Positions 17,875-27,800 of a DNA stretch of 64,000 nt are shown one piece after another. The notes below the pieces were generated by a model. That model saw only the letters and a list, made by a program, of their open reading frames with translations, was not told where the DNA came from and searched no databases. A program made the translations under genes and the position numbers. The first letter of the stretch is position 1; every line of letters starts with the position of its first letter. Location: assembly GCA_965267335.1 (NCBI GenBank), contig OZ253953.1, positions 1,984,001 to 2,048,000 of the forward strand, given 5' to 3'. Origin of the DNA: G965267335 sp965267335. GTDB taxonomy: Bacteria; Bacteroidota; Bacteroidia; Cytophagales; JAAEPT01.

Positions 17875-20800
17875 CTACTCCAGAATAATTTTACCGTTTA
17901 AGACCTTTGAGCTTTTTGGAAGTACTATTTCATAAAAAAGTATTTGTCGAGGGGCTGATATTTCCTTTCGATAGGCTCTACTGGAATGACTAAGTCGAAC
18001 CAGCTCCTGTGAAAGAATTTTGCCATCCAGCCCTATTATTCTTATATCTGCATTTATCTCGGTCTCACTTAGATTGGATATAAAAACTTGGTTGTGATTA
18101 GAGTAGACAAATATTTTCTCCGATGAAATAGTAATGGACTGCCAATCCGTGGTGCTTTGGTTGCCATCAAAGTCAGTCTGTTTGATACGATAGTAGGTTA
18201 TGCCTGAATAGGGAGTGTAATCTTTAAAATTATAATTTTGAACTTGTGTGCTATTTCCTTCTGAAGTCAATACTCCTACTTCTTCAATAATGGTCATGTC
18301 CTGTGATCGTTCCACTGTGAAGTGACTATTATCTGTTTCCGTTACAGTAGACCAATTCAGATTAACAACACCTTGCTCATTCATTACATCGAAATTTAGC
18401 CACTCTACTGGAAGGGGATTTGAATTATCGGCTAGAGTCCAGGGGGAGAAGTTACTGACATTGGATACGGTTACGGTGTTTGAAATAATGTTTGGTATCC
18501 CAACACCATCATCCCAATCTGAAGTTCCTGAATTCCACCTTTGAGCTCGTAACTGACCCTCTAGAATTAAATTGGGCACTAAAAGTTCCATTTCATCATA
18601 TGTAAACGTTATATCTGTCGTTACATTTGTTCCGGTTTTGTCAAGTTGCCAAAACCGGTCGATGGTATATAGTGAGTTTTCCAATTGTCCTGTGCTTGGG
18701 CTCCAGTGCATAATATGATCTACTGCATCCGGGCTGGTCGGTAGAGGGAGGTTGTTTGACCCAGTACCATAGGTTGAAACCGAAAAGGTACCAATATCTC
18801 CCGAAGTGACTTGAACTGTAAATGGAATATAAGTGCCGTTGATATTACCGATCGGATAGATAAATGGAGCAGTATTACTTCCGATATCCCATGAAATTTT
18901 TGATGAGTTATCCGTTTGTTCAGTTAAAATATATCCACTGGTTCGGGAAATGGCGTTATTATTATCATTATGAATTCTGAGTTCATAGCCGTTTAAGTTC
19001 AGGATTGCAGCCCCTAAATTTATTGTGCTACTTGGATTTGGTAGTATAATATGGCCAATTGTTGTAATAGCACCGGTTGCTGCTGACATATCTAATGTTT
19101 CAATAAAAGCGCTGTCAACACCAGTCATTGTTATGATTTGGTTGTTACCATTGAGCCGCACTGTTCCAGGTATGTCCATTGTCAAAACCCCATCGATCCA
19201 AATGTTAGCTGAAAAAGTATTGGTACCAGAGTACGCTGGTTGTAAAGTACCGGTAGTCCAATGAAATTCCGCAAAGTCATTATAGCTGTCACCGGTCGAA
19301 TTGGCAAAGCGTAGATTACCCGTACCATTCATATTAACTTCTAAGCTATCGTTAAAACTATTCCCCCCATCAGAATAGTCATTGGATCCCCCGGTTTTGG
19401 TGATGATTGTTTTGCTGTTATAAGTACCATTGCCAGAAAGGAAGCGAGAGGCATTGGCTGTAAAGGTATCATTAAATGTAGCCGAGATAATACGTAACGT
19501 GCTACTAATATCTAGTACCAAGGGGCCATTGAAGACTGTTCCTGTGCCAAATGTCAGCTTACCAGAACCCGTAGTTATAATGTTATGAGGGGTGCTACCA
19601 TTTTGTGTGAATTGATAAAATGATACTATACCGTTGTTTATACCTGCTGCGCCAGGACTAACGGTTTTTCCATTAATCAAGGACCCGGATCCTCCGTTAT
19701 TACCAAAGTAAATGCCACCATCACCCGAAGAATTAATTTCAATATTGTCATTAAATTGAGATGATGACCCAGTTTCATAATGTAGATATATTCCTCCATT
19801 AGAATTATTAGTGAGATAGGTGATCCCGCTGTGTGTACAAGTTGCAGCATTTAGATTACCTAAATATACGTTCCCGCCTGACTGGTTTAATACGTTAGTT
19901 GCTACAAAACTATTTCCAGCCGAGTTGTGTCCAACTATGACTTCTCCGTTCCCCGTATTGTTTATAAGCAGGCTATCATTAAATAGATCAGGGTTGATAT
20001 TTCCCATTCTAAAACTTCCAGTGGCGGTATTGTTCAATTGCGTGAATTGATTAAATGTATTGGATCCACCACTGGTACTTGTTCCTGTTCCGTTAAAATT
20101 AAATTGGGCAAAGTCATTGTAAGTTGAATTATTGAGCAGAATGTCAGGGGCACTACAGATTACAGTGTCTTGAAAGGTAGAAGCGGCCAGATGTACCCTT
20201 CCATTGACGGTACTACAATTAAGACGCCCCTCAAATAGACTGTTACTACCAATTTTGAGAGTTCCGTTTGATGTTAAACTAAGATTTTGAGTCAAGCCAC
20301 CGTTTTGAGTGAACTCATAGAGTTGGAGTACCCCACCGGAAAAGCCTGCACTTCCGATCAGCAAGGACTTATTAGTGGAAAGACTGCTGGTGCCTCCCAG
20401 ATTTCCAAATAGAATGCTTCCGGTTCCGGTATTTTCAAAAGTAATGTCTTCGGTGAAATTCACAGATGATGCCGCATCCGTTGCGATATAAGTGTCACCG
20501 GTACCCGATTGATTAAAATGAGCAGGGGCATTAAATGTGGTTGTGGCTCCTGAGTTGGTAGAAATAAAAATGTCACCAGTTCCGGAATTTTGAATTGAAA
20601 TTTTATCAAAACTATGTGCCAGGCCAGCCGTTGCTAAACTTAATGAGCCTCCATCACTGTTTATTGCAGCCACACTATCCAGATATATATCTGCATTAGT
20701 TGTCGCAATGTTAAATTCACCGGTAGAGGTGTTTTTAAATACAACAGGCGATGAAAAGGTATTACCTCCTTGACTATTGTCGGTACCTGTCGCTGTTTTT

Positions 20801-21966
20801 GTGAAGGAAGCTGAATCAGCGCATGAACTGGTCCTTATTGTTATTCTGCCAGAGGTAACATTAAGTTCATTGTTAAATGTAGCTCCAGATATGGTGGTTT
20901 GTCCAGTTCCTAAGTTAGCGGTCAAATCTCCGTTCATAACAGTGTTACTCAGGATTAGTAGATTTGCTGCTCCTGTCATGGTGATATTTTGAGCTTGTGT
21001 ACCCAATTGGGTAAAACCTTTCAATGATAGGTTTCCCGCTGAGAACCCGGTTGCCCCTACGAAAATCTGTTTAGTGGTGGCTAATGAGCTTGTTCCGCCA
21101 CTTGTGCCAAGTTCGATCGTACCATTCGCTGTGGAGTTAACCTCCAGATGGTCTGAAAACGTACACACGCTTCCCGTAGATTCTGCAAATGAAACATCGC
21201 CTGTGCTGTTAGTTGTCACTCTCACATAGACATCAAAGTTGGCTTCAGCAGAGGCTCCTTGTGCAATTGTTACGTCTCCACTGCCGTCATTAATGATGTA
21301 CACTGTGTCGGTAAAGTCATTAGTCGCTGTATTATAAGCAACGTCAATGTTACCACTTGATTGATTGTGAATCTGGACGACAGCATTAAAATCATCCGAA
21401 TTGTTAACACCGAGTCGAAACTGCCCCGTTCCAGTGTTGGATAATTGAAGGCTCGAATTGAATGTATTGTTGCCATCTCCAGCATCCGTTGAGGTACCTG
21501 TTTTAGTTAGTGTTACCGGATTGTTAAATTCGGATCCGTTCAAGAGAATTGCATTACAGGTTGCTGTTACAGTAGCATTAAACTCGCTCCCATTGAATAT
21601 TGCAGAGTTTCCGTTGCACACAATACTTCCATTAGTTAACTCTCCGGCATTAAATTCGGCATTACCATTGATAGTTAATGTGCCTCCATTCAAATTTATA
21701 GCAGCTCCTAAAAGAGCTCCATTTTCAATGGTGAAATCGTTGACGGTGGCACCGCCCGCAGGTACCTGGGGGACGTTTAGGATAAATCCGGAGATGGTTA
21801 CATTATCACCTGCTCCTGGAATTCCGTTGGGATTCCAGTTTAATGCAGAGTTCCAGTTTGTACTTCCAAAAAAAGATGACCAGGTGTAGTCTACCGCACT
21901 ACAGTTTATACCGAACAAATACAGACCTGAAAAAATAATAAGCTTGATTCTTTTAAAAATATGCAT
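17875..21966 (-). CDS. Giant repeat surface protein, paralogue B (divergent T9SS type A end)
   Basis: 1,363 residues, colinear along its whole length with the neighbour at 13516-17601: the same opening (signal peptide, 'YTWSSFFGSTNWNSALNWNPNGIPGAGDN' region), the same three super-repeats and the same 'LPVEWLNF...ERSQDM...GITYYRIKQ' module and YPNP-less tail ('IRIIGLDGKILSQE'). Long stretches are identical (for example 'RVHLAASTFQDTVICSAPD'), while DNA differs mostly at third positions, so the duplication is old and both copies are under protein-level selection. The 273-base gap between the copies could hold a promoter, but one transcript is possible. Adhesion or matrix roles are inference. 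Confidence 0.85.
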   Translation of the reverse strand: MHIFKRIKLIIFSGLYLFGINCSAVDYTWSSFFGSTNWNSALNWNPNGIPGAGDNVTISGFILNVPQVPAGGATVNDFTIENGALLGAAINLNGGTLTINGNAEFNAGELTNGSIVCNGNSAIFNGSEFNATVTATCNAILLNGSEFNNPVTLTKTGTSTDAGDGNNTFNSSLQLSNTGTGQFRLGVNNSDDFNAVVQIHNQSSGNIDVAYNTATNDFTDTVYIINDGSGDVTIAQGASAEANFDVYVRVTTNSTGDVSFAESTGSVCTFSDHLEVNSTANGTIELGTSGGTSSLATTKQIFVGATGFSAGNLSLKGFTQLGTQAQNITMTGAANLLILSNTVMNGDLTANLGTGQTTISGATFNNELNVTSGRITIRTSSCADSASFTKTATGTDNSQGGNTFSSPVVFKNTSTGEFNIATTNADIYLDSVAAINSDGGSLSLATAGLAHSFDKISIQNSGTGDIFISTNSGATTTFNAPAHFNQSGTGDTYIATDAASSVNFTEDITFENTGTGSILFGNLGGTSSLSTNKSLLIGSAGFSGGVLQLYEFTQNGGLTQNLSLTSNGTLKIGSNSLFEGRLNCSTVNGRVHLAASTFQDTVICSAPDILLNNSTYNDFAQFNFNGTGTSTSGGSNTFNQFTQLNNTATGSFRMGNINPDLFNDSLLINNTGNGEVIVGHNSAGNSFVATNVLNQSGGNVYLGNLNAATCTHSGITYLTNNSNGGIYLHYETGSSSQFNDNIEINSSGDGGIYFGNNGGSGSLINGKTVSPGAAGINNGIVSFYQFTQNGSTPHNIITTGSGKLTFGTGTVFNGPLVLDISSTLRIISATFNDTFTANASRFLSGNGTYNSKTIITKTGGSNDYSDGGNSFNDSLEVNMNGTGNLRFANSTGDSYNDFAEFHWTTGTLQPAYSGTNTFSANIWIDGVLTMDIPGTVRLNGNNQIITMTGVDSAFIETLDMSAATGAITTIGHIILPNPSSTINLGAAILNLNGYELRIHNDNNNAISRTSGYILTEQTDNSSKISWDIGSNTAPFIYPIGNINGTYIPFTVQVTSGDIGTFSVSTYGTGSNNLPLPTSPDAVDHIMHWSPSTGQLENSLYTIDRFWQLDKTGTNVTTDITFTYDEMELLVPNLILEGQLRAQRWNSGTSDWDDGVGIPNIISNTVTVSNVSNFSPWTLADNSNPLPVEWLNFDVMNEQGVVNLNWSTVTETDNSHFTVERSQDMTIIEEVGVLTSEGNSTQVQNYNFKDYTPYSGITYYRIKQTDFDGNQSTTDWQSITISSEKIFVYSNHNQVFISNLSETEINADIRIIGLDGKILSQELVRLSHSSRAYRKEISAPRQILFYEIVLPKSSKVLNGKIILE

Positions 21967-22223
21967 AACGCTGACTAGCTTAAGATACTTGCTAGACTGG
22001 ATTACGCGTTTAGCAAATAGATGTTTAAACTTTCAAAGTATTCACTAAAGATTTAAAAGAAAATGGGGGTGGGCCTAAATTGAATGCCTAATCAGTGATT
22101 AGGTATTTCCTTTATGGTTAAAAGAAATCACTACTATCTCTGTTTGTTTAGTTAGTGCTGTTCGAAGCCCTTTTATGGGTTTTCTTAGATAAATTAAACC
22201 GGATGGACCAATTTCTATTAAAA

Positions 22224-22320
22224 AGGGGCTGTCTCAAAATCGACCATTTGGCATAGCTTCATTACACTTGTCCGTGTTTTGGCAAATGAGGGAATTCTTT
22301 TTCGGTTTTGAGACAGCCCT
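22224..22320. mobile_element. MITE-like element with IS-type terminal inverted repeats
   Basis: A ~97-base element begins AGGGGCTGTCTCAAAATCG (22224-22242) and ends CGGTTTTGAGACAGCCCT (22303-22320), near-perfect inverted repeats. GGGCTGTCTCAAAA ends are familiar from transposase-bearing insertion sequences. No transposase fits inside, so it is a non-autonomous remnant. No clear target-site duplication is visible, although TATTAAA occurs on both sides at unequal distances. On the reverse strand the last stem is followed by TTTTTA directly downstream of the isocitrate dehydrogenase gene, so it may also serve as that gene's terminator. Confidence 0.65.
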
Positions 22321-22344
22321 AAGTATTAAATATTTATAAGCCTG

Positions 22345-24579
22345 TTAGGCGCCAACATTCACTTGAATAGTTTCTAGTAATTGATTGAATGTAGCACTAG
22401 GTCGCATTGCTTTTGATTTTAGCTCTTCAGAAGGCTGGTAATATCCATTAATGTCCACAGGTGAACCTTGTACAGATATTAACTCATCAATGATAGTGGA
22501 TTCCTTTTCAGTAAGTTCTTTTGCAAGCTCGGAAAATGCAGCCTGAAGCTCAGTGTCCTGATCTTGTGCGGCTAATTCCTGAGCCCAATAAAGTGCTAAG
22601 TAGAAGTGGCTACCTCGGTTGTCGATAGCTCCTAGCTTACGTGCTGGGGATTTATCATTGTCCAGGAACTTTCCTGTTGCAGCATCCAATGTTTCTGAAA
22701 GTACTTGCGCCTTGTTATTTCCTGTAGTAGTAGCTAAATGCTCTAGTGATACTGCTAGGGCCAGAAATTCACCAAGGGAGTCCCATCTCAGATAGTTTTC
22801 TTTAAGGAATTGTTCAACGTGCTTTGGAGCAGAACCTCCGGCACCAGTTTCAAATAACCCACCACCATTCATTAAAGGAACTATGGAGAGCATTTTTGCT
22901 GACGTACCTACTTCAAGGATTGGAAACAAATCAGTCAGGTAGTCTCTAAGTACGTTTCCTGTTACTGATATTGTGTCTTCTCCTTTTACAATTCTTTCAA
23001 GAGAATACTTGGTGGCCTCAATTGGTGATTTGATTAAAATCTCCAACCCGGTTGTGTCATGGTTGGGTAGATAAGTGTTAACTTTTTTTATGAGTTCAGC
23101 GTCATGTGCTCTGTTTTCATCTAACCAGAATACGGCAGGTACACCGGTCGCTCGAGCTCTGTTTACTGCTAGTTTTACCCAATCCTGGATAGGAGCATCT
23201 TTTACCTGACACATACGGAAGATATCACCGGATTCAACTGCTTGTTCCAATAGAACATTACCTGCTGGGTCGATTACTTTCACAGTACCAGCAGAGGATA
23301 ACTGAAAGGTCTTGTCATGAGATCCGTATTCTTCAGCCTTTTGGGCCATCAATCCTACATTTGGTACTGATCCCATTGTAGATGGATCTAACGCACCATT
23401 TTCTTTGCAAAAATCTATTGTAGCCTGATAAACACCTGAATAGGACCTGTCTGGAATCACGGCCTTTGTATCTTGTTGTTGACCTTTGGCATTCCACATT
23501 TGTCCTGATGTACGGATCATAGCAGGCATTGAAGCGTCTATGATTACATCAGAAGGAACATGCAGGTTGGTAATGCCATTATCAGAATTAACCATAGCTA
23601 CGGCAGGGCGGTCATTGTACACTGCATCTATTGCCGCTTTAACCTCTGCTTCTTGCGGGTGTCCAGAAATCTTAGCATAAACATCACCAAGACCATTTTT
23701 TGCTGATACCCCGAGTTCTTCGAACAGATCAGCGTACTTATCAAAAACTTCTTTGTAGAATACTTCAACGACAGCACCAAAAATAATAGGGTCTGATACC
23801 TTCATCATTGTGGCTTTCATGTGAAGAGAGAATAATACCCCTTGAGATTTCGCATCTTCAATTTCTTTAGCGATAAAACTTTTCAGCTCGCTCATTTTCA
23901 TCACTGAGGCGTCAATGATTTCTCCATCCAGTAACGGTACGGAAGCCTTTAAAGTACTTTTCGATCCATTAGCTCCAAAAAATTCGATTTTAGCTTCAGT
24001 AGCACCAGCAACAGTAATTGATTTTTCGCTACCATAAAAGTCACCGCCACTCATACTTGCGACATGAGATTTTGAGTCGCTAGTCCAGGCTCCCATACTA
24101 TGTGGGTTCTTTTTAGCATAATTCTTTACAGCTTTTGGCGCCCTTCTGTCAGAGTTGCCCTCTCTGAGTACCGGATTTACTGCGGAACCGAGAACTTTAG
24201 CGTATCTGGCCTTTATTTCTTCTTCGGTTGGGTTTTGTGGGTCAGTGGGATAATCAGGAACCTTATATCCGTGTGCCTGGAGCTCCTGAATGGCTTCCGT
24301 TAATTGGGGAATTGAAGCCGATATATTAGGGAGCTTAATAATGTTTGCTTCCGGAGTTTTTGCCAATTGCCCTAGCTCTGTAAGCGCATCACCAATTTTT
24401 TGGTCCTCAGTTAGGTAATCTGGAAAATTAGCAAGAATTCTTCCGGCCAATGAGATGTCCTTCGTTTCAATTTCGATACCGGCAGGAGCTGTAAATGCTT
24501 GTACGATTGGTAGAAATGAGCTTGTGGCTAATGCAGGTGCTTCGTCAGTCTTTGTATATATGATTTTTGATGATCCCAT
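22345..24579 (-). CDS. icd: Isocitrate dehydrogenase, NADP-dependent, monomeric type
   Basis: 744 residues, the normal length for the ~80-kDa monomeric IDH family, which is unrelated in length to the 45-kDa dimeric enzyme. Recognisable family segments are 'IIYTKTDEAPALATSS' at the N-terminus, 'NYAKKNPHSMGAW', 'DPIIFGAVVEVFYKEVF', 'NSDNGITNLHVPSDVIIDAS', 'IPDRSYSGVYQ' and 'GGGLFETGAGGSAPKHV'. It converts isocitrate to 2-oxoglutarate in the TCA cycle, making NADPH and CO2 in the cytoplasm. Start ATG 24579 is the only sensible choice. It is monocistronic: a MITE-like hairpin follows the stop, and a divergent 277-base gap separates it from lhr. Confidence 0.97.
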   Translation of the reverse strand: MGSSKIIYTKTDEAPALATSSFLPIVQAFTAPAGIEIETKDISLAGRILANFPDYLTEDQKIGDALTELGQLAKTPEANIIKLPNISASIPQLTEAIQELQAHGYKVPDYPTDPQNPTEEEIKARYAKVLGSAVNPVLREGNSDRRAPKAVKNYAKKNPHSMGAWTSDSKSHVASMSGGDFYGSEKSITVAGATEAKIEFFGANGSKSTLKASVPLLDGEIIDASVMKMSELKSFIAKEIEDAKSQGVLFSLHMKATMMKVSDPIIFGAVVEVFYKEVFDKYADLFEELGVSAKNGLGDVYAKISGHPQEAEVKAAIDAVYNDRPAVAMVNSDNGITNLHVPSDVIIDASMPAMIRTSGQMWNAKGQQQDTKAVIPDRSYSGVYQATIDFCKENGALDPSTMGSVPNVGLMAQKAEEYGSHDKTFQLSSAGTVKVIDPAGNVLLEQAVESGDIFRMCQVKDAPIQDWVKLAVNRARATGVPAVFWLDENRAHDAELIKKVNTYLPNHDTTGLEILIKSPIEATKYSLERIVKGEDTISVTGNVLRDYLTDLFPILEVGTSAKMLSIVPLMNGGGLFETGAGGSAPKHVEQFLKENYLRWDSLGEFLALAVSLEHLATTTGNNKAQVLSETLDAATGKFLDNDKSPARKLGAIDNRGSHFYLALYWAQELAAQDQDTELQAAFSELAKELTEKESTIIDELISVQGSPVDINGYYQPSEELKSKAMRPSATFNQLLETIQVNVGA

Positions 24580-24856
24580 ATTAATTTGGTTATCTATTCT
24601 TTTATCCTTTTCAAAATCAGTCGCAAATATATAACTACTGGCGTTATTATGGTAGTTAATTGAGCTTTACATTGAGGTATTAACCATTTCAGCTGTTTTG
24701 GCAATACAATGTCTGCATAACTAAAGAAATGAGGCTTGGTTGAACCGATGGCACAGGCAAACGAAAGTATGCAAACTTATTTGCCTACACAGGAACCATT
24801 TGTGGTGATTATTTATTAATTTAATTATTACCTCTAATTCGCTGGTTAAAGATTTC

Positions 24857-27800
24857 ATGTCATTGCAAAAGTTCCATCCCGCTGTTCGAAAGTGGTTCAA
24901 AGATAAATTTGAATCCCCTTCTGAAATTCAGGACTTTGCATGGCCCCGTATATATAATAAAGAAAATGTTCTTTTAGCTGCACCAACTGGTTCTGGTAAG
25001 ACGCTTGCTTCCTTTTTAGCTATTATCAATGAATTGATCGAGAAAGGACTCCAGGGTGCTTTGGAAGAGAAAACCTATGTCGTTTATGTGTCACCGCTCA
25101 AAGCACTAAGCAATGATATTGAAAAGAATTTGAGGGAACCTCTTCAGGGAATCAGAACCACTTTGTTCGAGATGGGATTTGGTGATGTTGAGGTGACCGC
25201 AAAAGTGAGAACCGGTGATACTACCCCTTCAGATCGGGCGGCCATGATAAAAAGTCCGCCCCATATTTTAGTCACGACTCCGGAATCATTGTTTTTATTA
25301 GTTACCAGCACAAGGGGACGGGAGATGCTTAAGTCTGTGAACACTTTGATTATGGATGAGATTCATGCCGTAGTCGAGGACAAAAGGGGGTCTCATCTGT
25401 CGCTGACTGTTGAGCGTTTAGAAAAACTTAGTATCAATAAACTCAATCGCATTGGAATTTCGGCTACCCAGAAACCAATTATTGAGACTGCTAAATTTCT
25501 TGTAGGCAATACCAACATCGATAAAAAGGGAGAGCCCGATTGTGTTATACTGGATAAGGGACACAAAAGGGAGATTGACCTGGCATTGGAAATTCCTGAC
25601 ACACCACTTTCTGCGCTTATGTCTAATGAAATGTGGGAAGAGTTTTATGAGAGTCTGGTAAATTATGTGAATGGCCATAAAACTACGCTTATATTCGTGA
25701 ATACCAGGCGGATGGCGGAACGGCTTTCTCATGATTTGGGAAAAATATTGGGAGAAGAACATATTACTTCTCACCACGGCAGCTTATCCAGAGAGCAAAG
25801 GTTGCTTGCCGAAGAGAAGTTAAAGTCAGGTCAGCTGAAAGCACTCGTAGCTACTGCCTCTCTCGAATTGGGTATTGATATTGGTCATGTTGATCTCGTA
25901 TGCCAAATTGGGTCACCACGCTCTATATCAGCTTTTTTACAGCGGGTCGGTCGTTCCGGGCACTGGATTGGGGGTACTCCCAAGGGACGGATATATGTCA
26001 CGACTCGCGATGAATTAGTGGAAGCTACCGCACTGCTTGATGCAGTCCGAAGAGGTGAATTAGACACTTTAATTATTCCGGAAAAACCAATTGATATTCT
26101 CTCTCAACAAATCATAGCTGCGGCAGCCTGCGATGAATGGGAAGAAGATGAACTTTTTGAGCTGGTGTCCAATGCCTATCCTTATACAGGCCTGACTAGG
26201 AAGGAGTTTGACGATACCCTTGAAATGATGACAGTTGGGTTTACGAACAGAAGAGGATATAAACGTTCCTATCTGCATCGGGACAAGGTCAATAAAAAAG
26301 TAAGGGCGCGAAAAGGTGCTCGTTTAGCAGTGTTGCAATCCGGTGGTGCCATACCCGACCTTTTTGATTATGATGTGATCATGGAACCCACTAATACCTT
26401 TGTGGGTACGGTTAATGAAGACTTTGCAATAGAGAGTTTGCCGGGAGATATATTCCAGTTAGGGATTAGCTCGTGGCGTGTGTTGAAGGTGGAAAACGGT
26501 GTTCTTAGGGTTGAGGATGCTGCAGGTTTACCTCCAACTATTCCGTTTTGGTTTGGTGAAGCCCCGGGCAGGACAATTGAATTATCCCAATCAGTGTCTC
26601 GGTTGAGGGAAACAATTGATGAGTTAATCCAAAAGGATAACGAGGAATGCGGATTACTAGGTGATAACCTGGACTCTTCAACAGCTGTAAATACCTTGGA
26701 GGATAGAAACAATCCATATGAGAAACTCAAAATTAGTTCGCTGAACTGGTTAATAAATGAAGTTGGAATATCTAAAGCAGGTGCAGATCAGTTAGTCCAT
26801 TATTTACTAACTGCTAAATTGGCATTGGGTACGATTCCTTCTCAGAACAAATTGATGCTTGAGCGCTTCTTCGATGAGGTGGGTGATATGCACCTGGTTA
26901 TCCATTCGCCTTTTGGAAGTGATATGAATAGCGCCTGGGGGCTGGCACTAAGAAAAAGATTTTGTCGTGGATTTAACTTTGAATTACAAGCCGCGGCCAA
27001 TGAAGATTGTATTATACTTTCCCTGAGCCAGACACATAGTTTCGTCCTTAGCGAAATCTATAAGTACCTGAAATCAAAAACAGTACGTCATATTCTAATT
27101 CAGGCTATGTTGGATGCGCCAATGTTTGAAGTGAGGTGGCGGTGGAATGCTTCCCGCGCGATGGCTGTTTTGAGAAGAAGGAACGGCAAGAAAATCCCTG
27201 CTCAGATTCAACGTATGGAAGCAGAAGACTTTGTGGCATTAGCATTTCCTGATCAGATAGCCTGTCTTGAAAATATCGTTGGAGACAGGGAGATACCAGA
27301 TCACCCACTTGTCAATCAAACTATCCATGACTGCCTGACGGAGGCAATGGATATTGATTTGCTGGAAGAAGTAATTCGTAAGATTGAGAATGAAGAGGTT
27401 GCTTTACTTACAGCTGAGCTTCGAGAACCTTCACCATTGGCACAAGAGATTATTAATGCCCGCCCATATGCATTTCTTGATGAGGCACCTGCTGAGGAAC
27501 GTAGAACTCGCGCCATTCAGAATCGAAGATGGCTTGATCCGGCAGATGCAAAGGAACTGGGAAAGCTCAGTCCTGAAGCTATTGATATGGTAATGAAAGA
27601 GGCCTGGCCAAGAGTCGATAGTGCCGATGAGCTACATGACGCTTTAGTACTTCTTGGATTTGTTACTGAAGAAGAAGCCATGAGGGGTAATGATGATTTT
27701 GGTTGGGACATCTTCATTAATGAGTTGATTGAAAATAATAGAGCAACGAGGCTCCAGCTACCTGACGGAAGGATTCATTGGATCGCTTCAGAAAGAATTC

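Noticed and set aside
24580..24856. Possible regulatory element between icd and lhr
   Set aside because: I saw no repeat, palindrome or consensus promoter strong enough to report.
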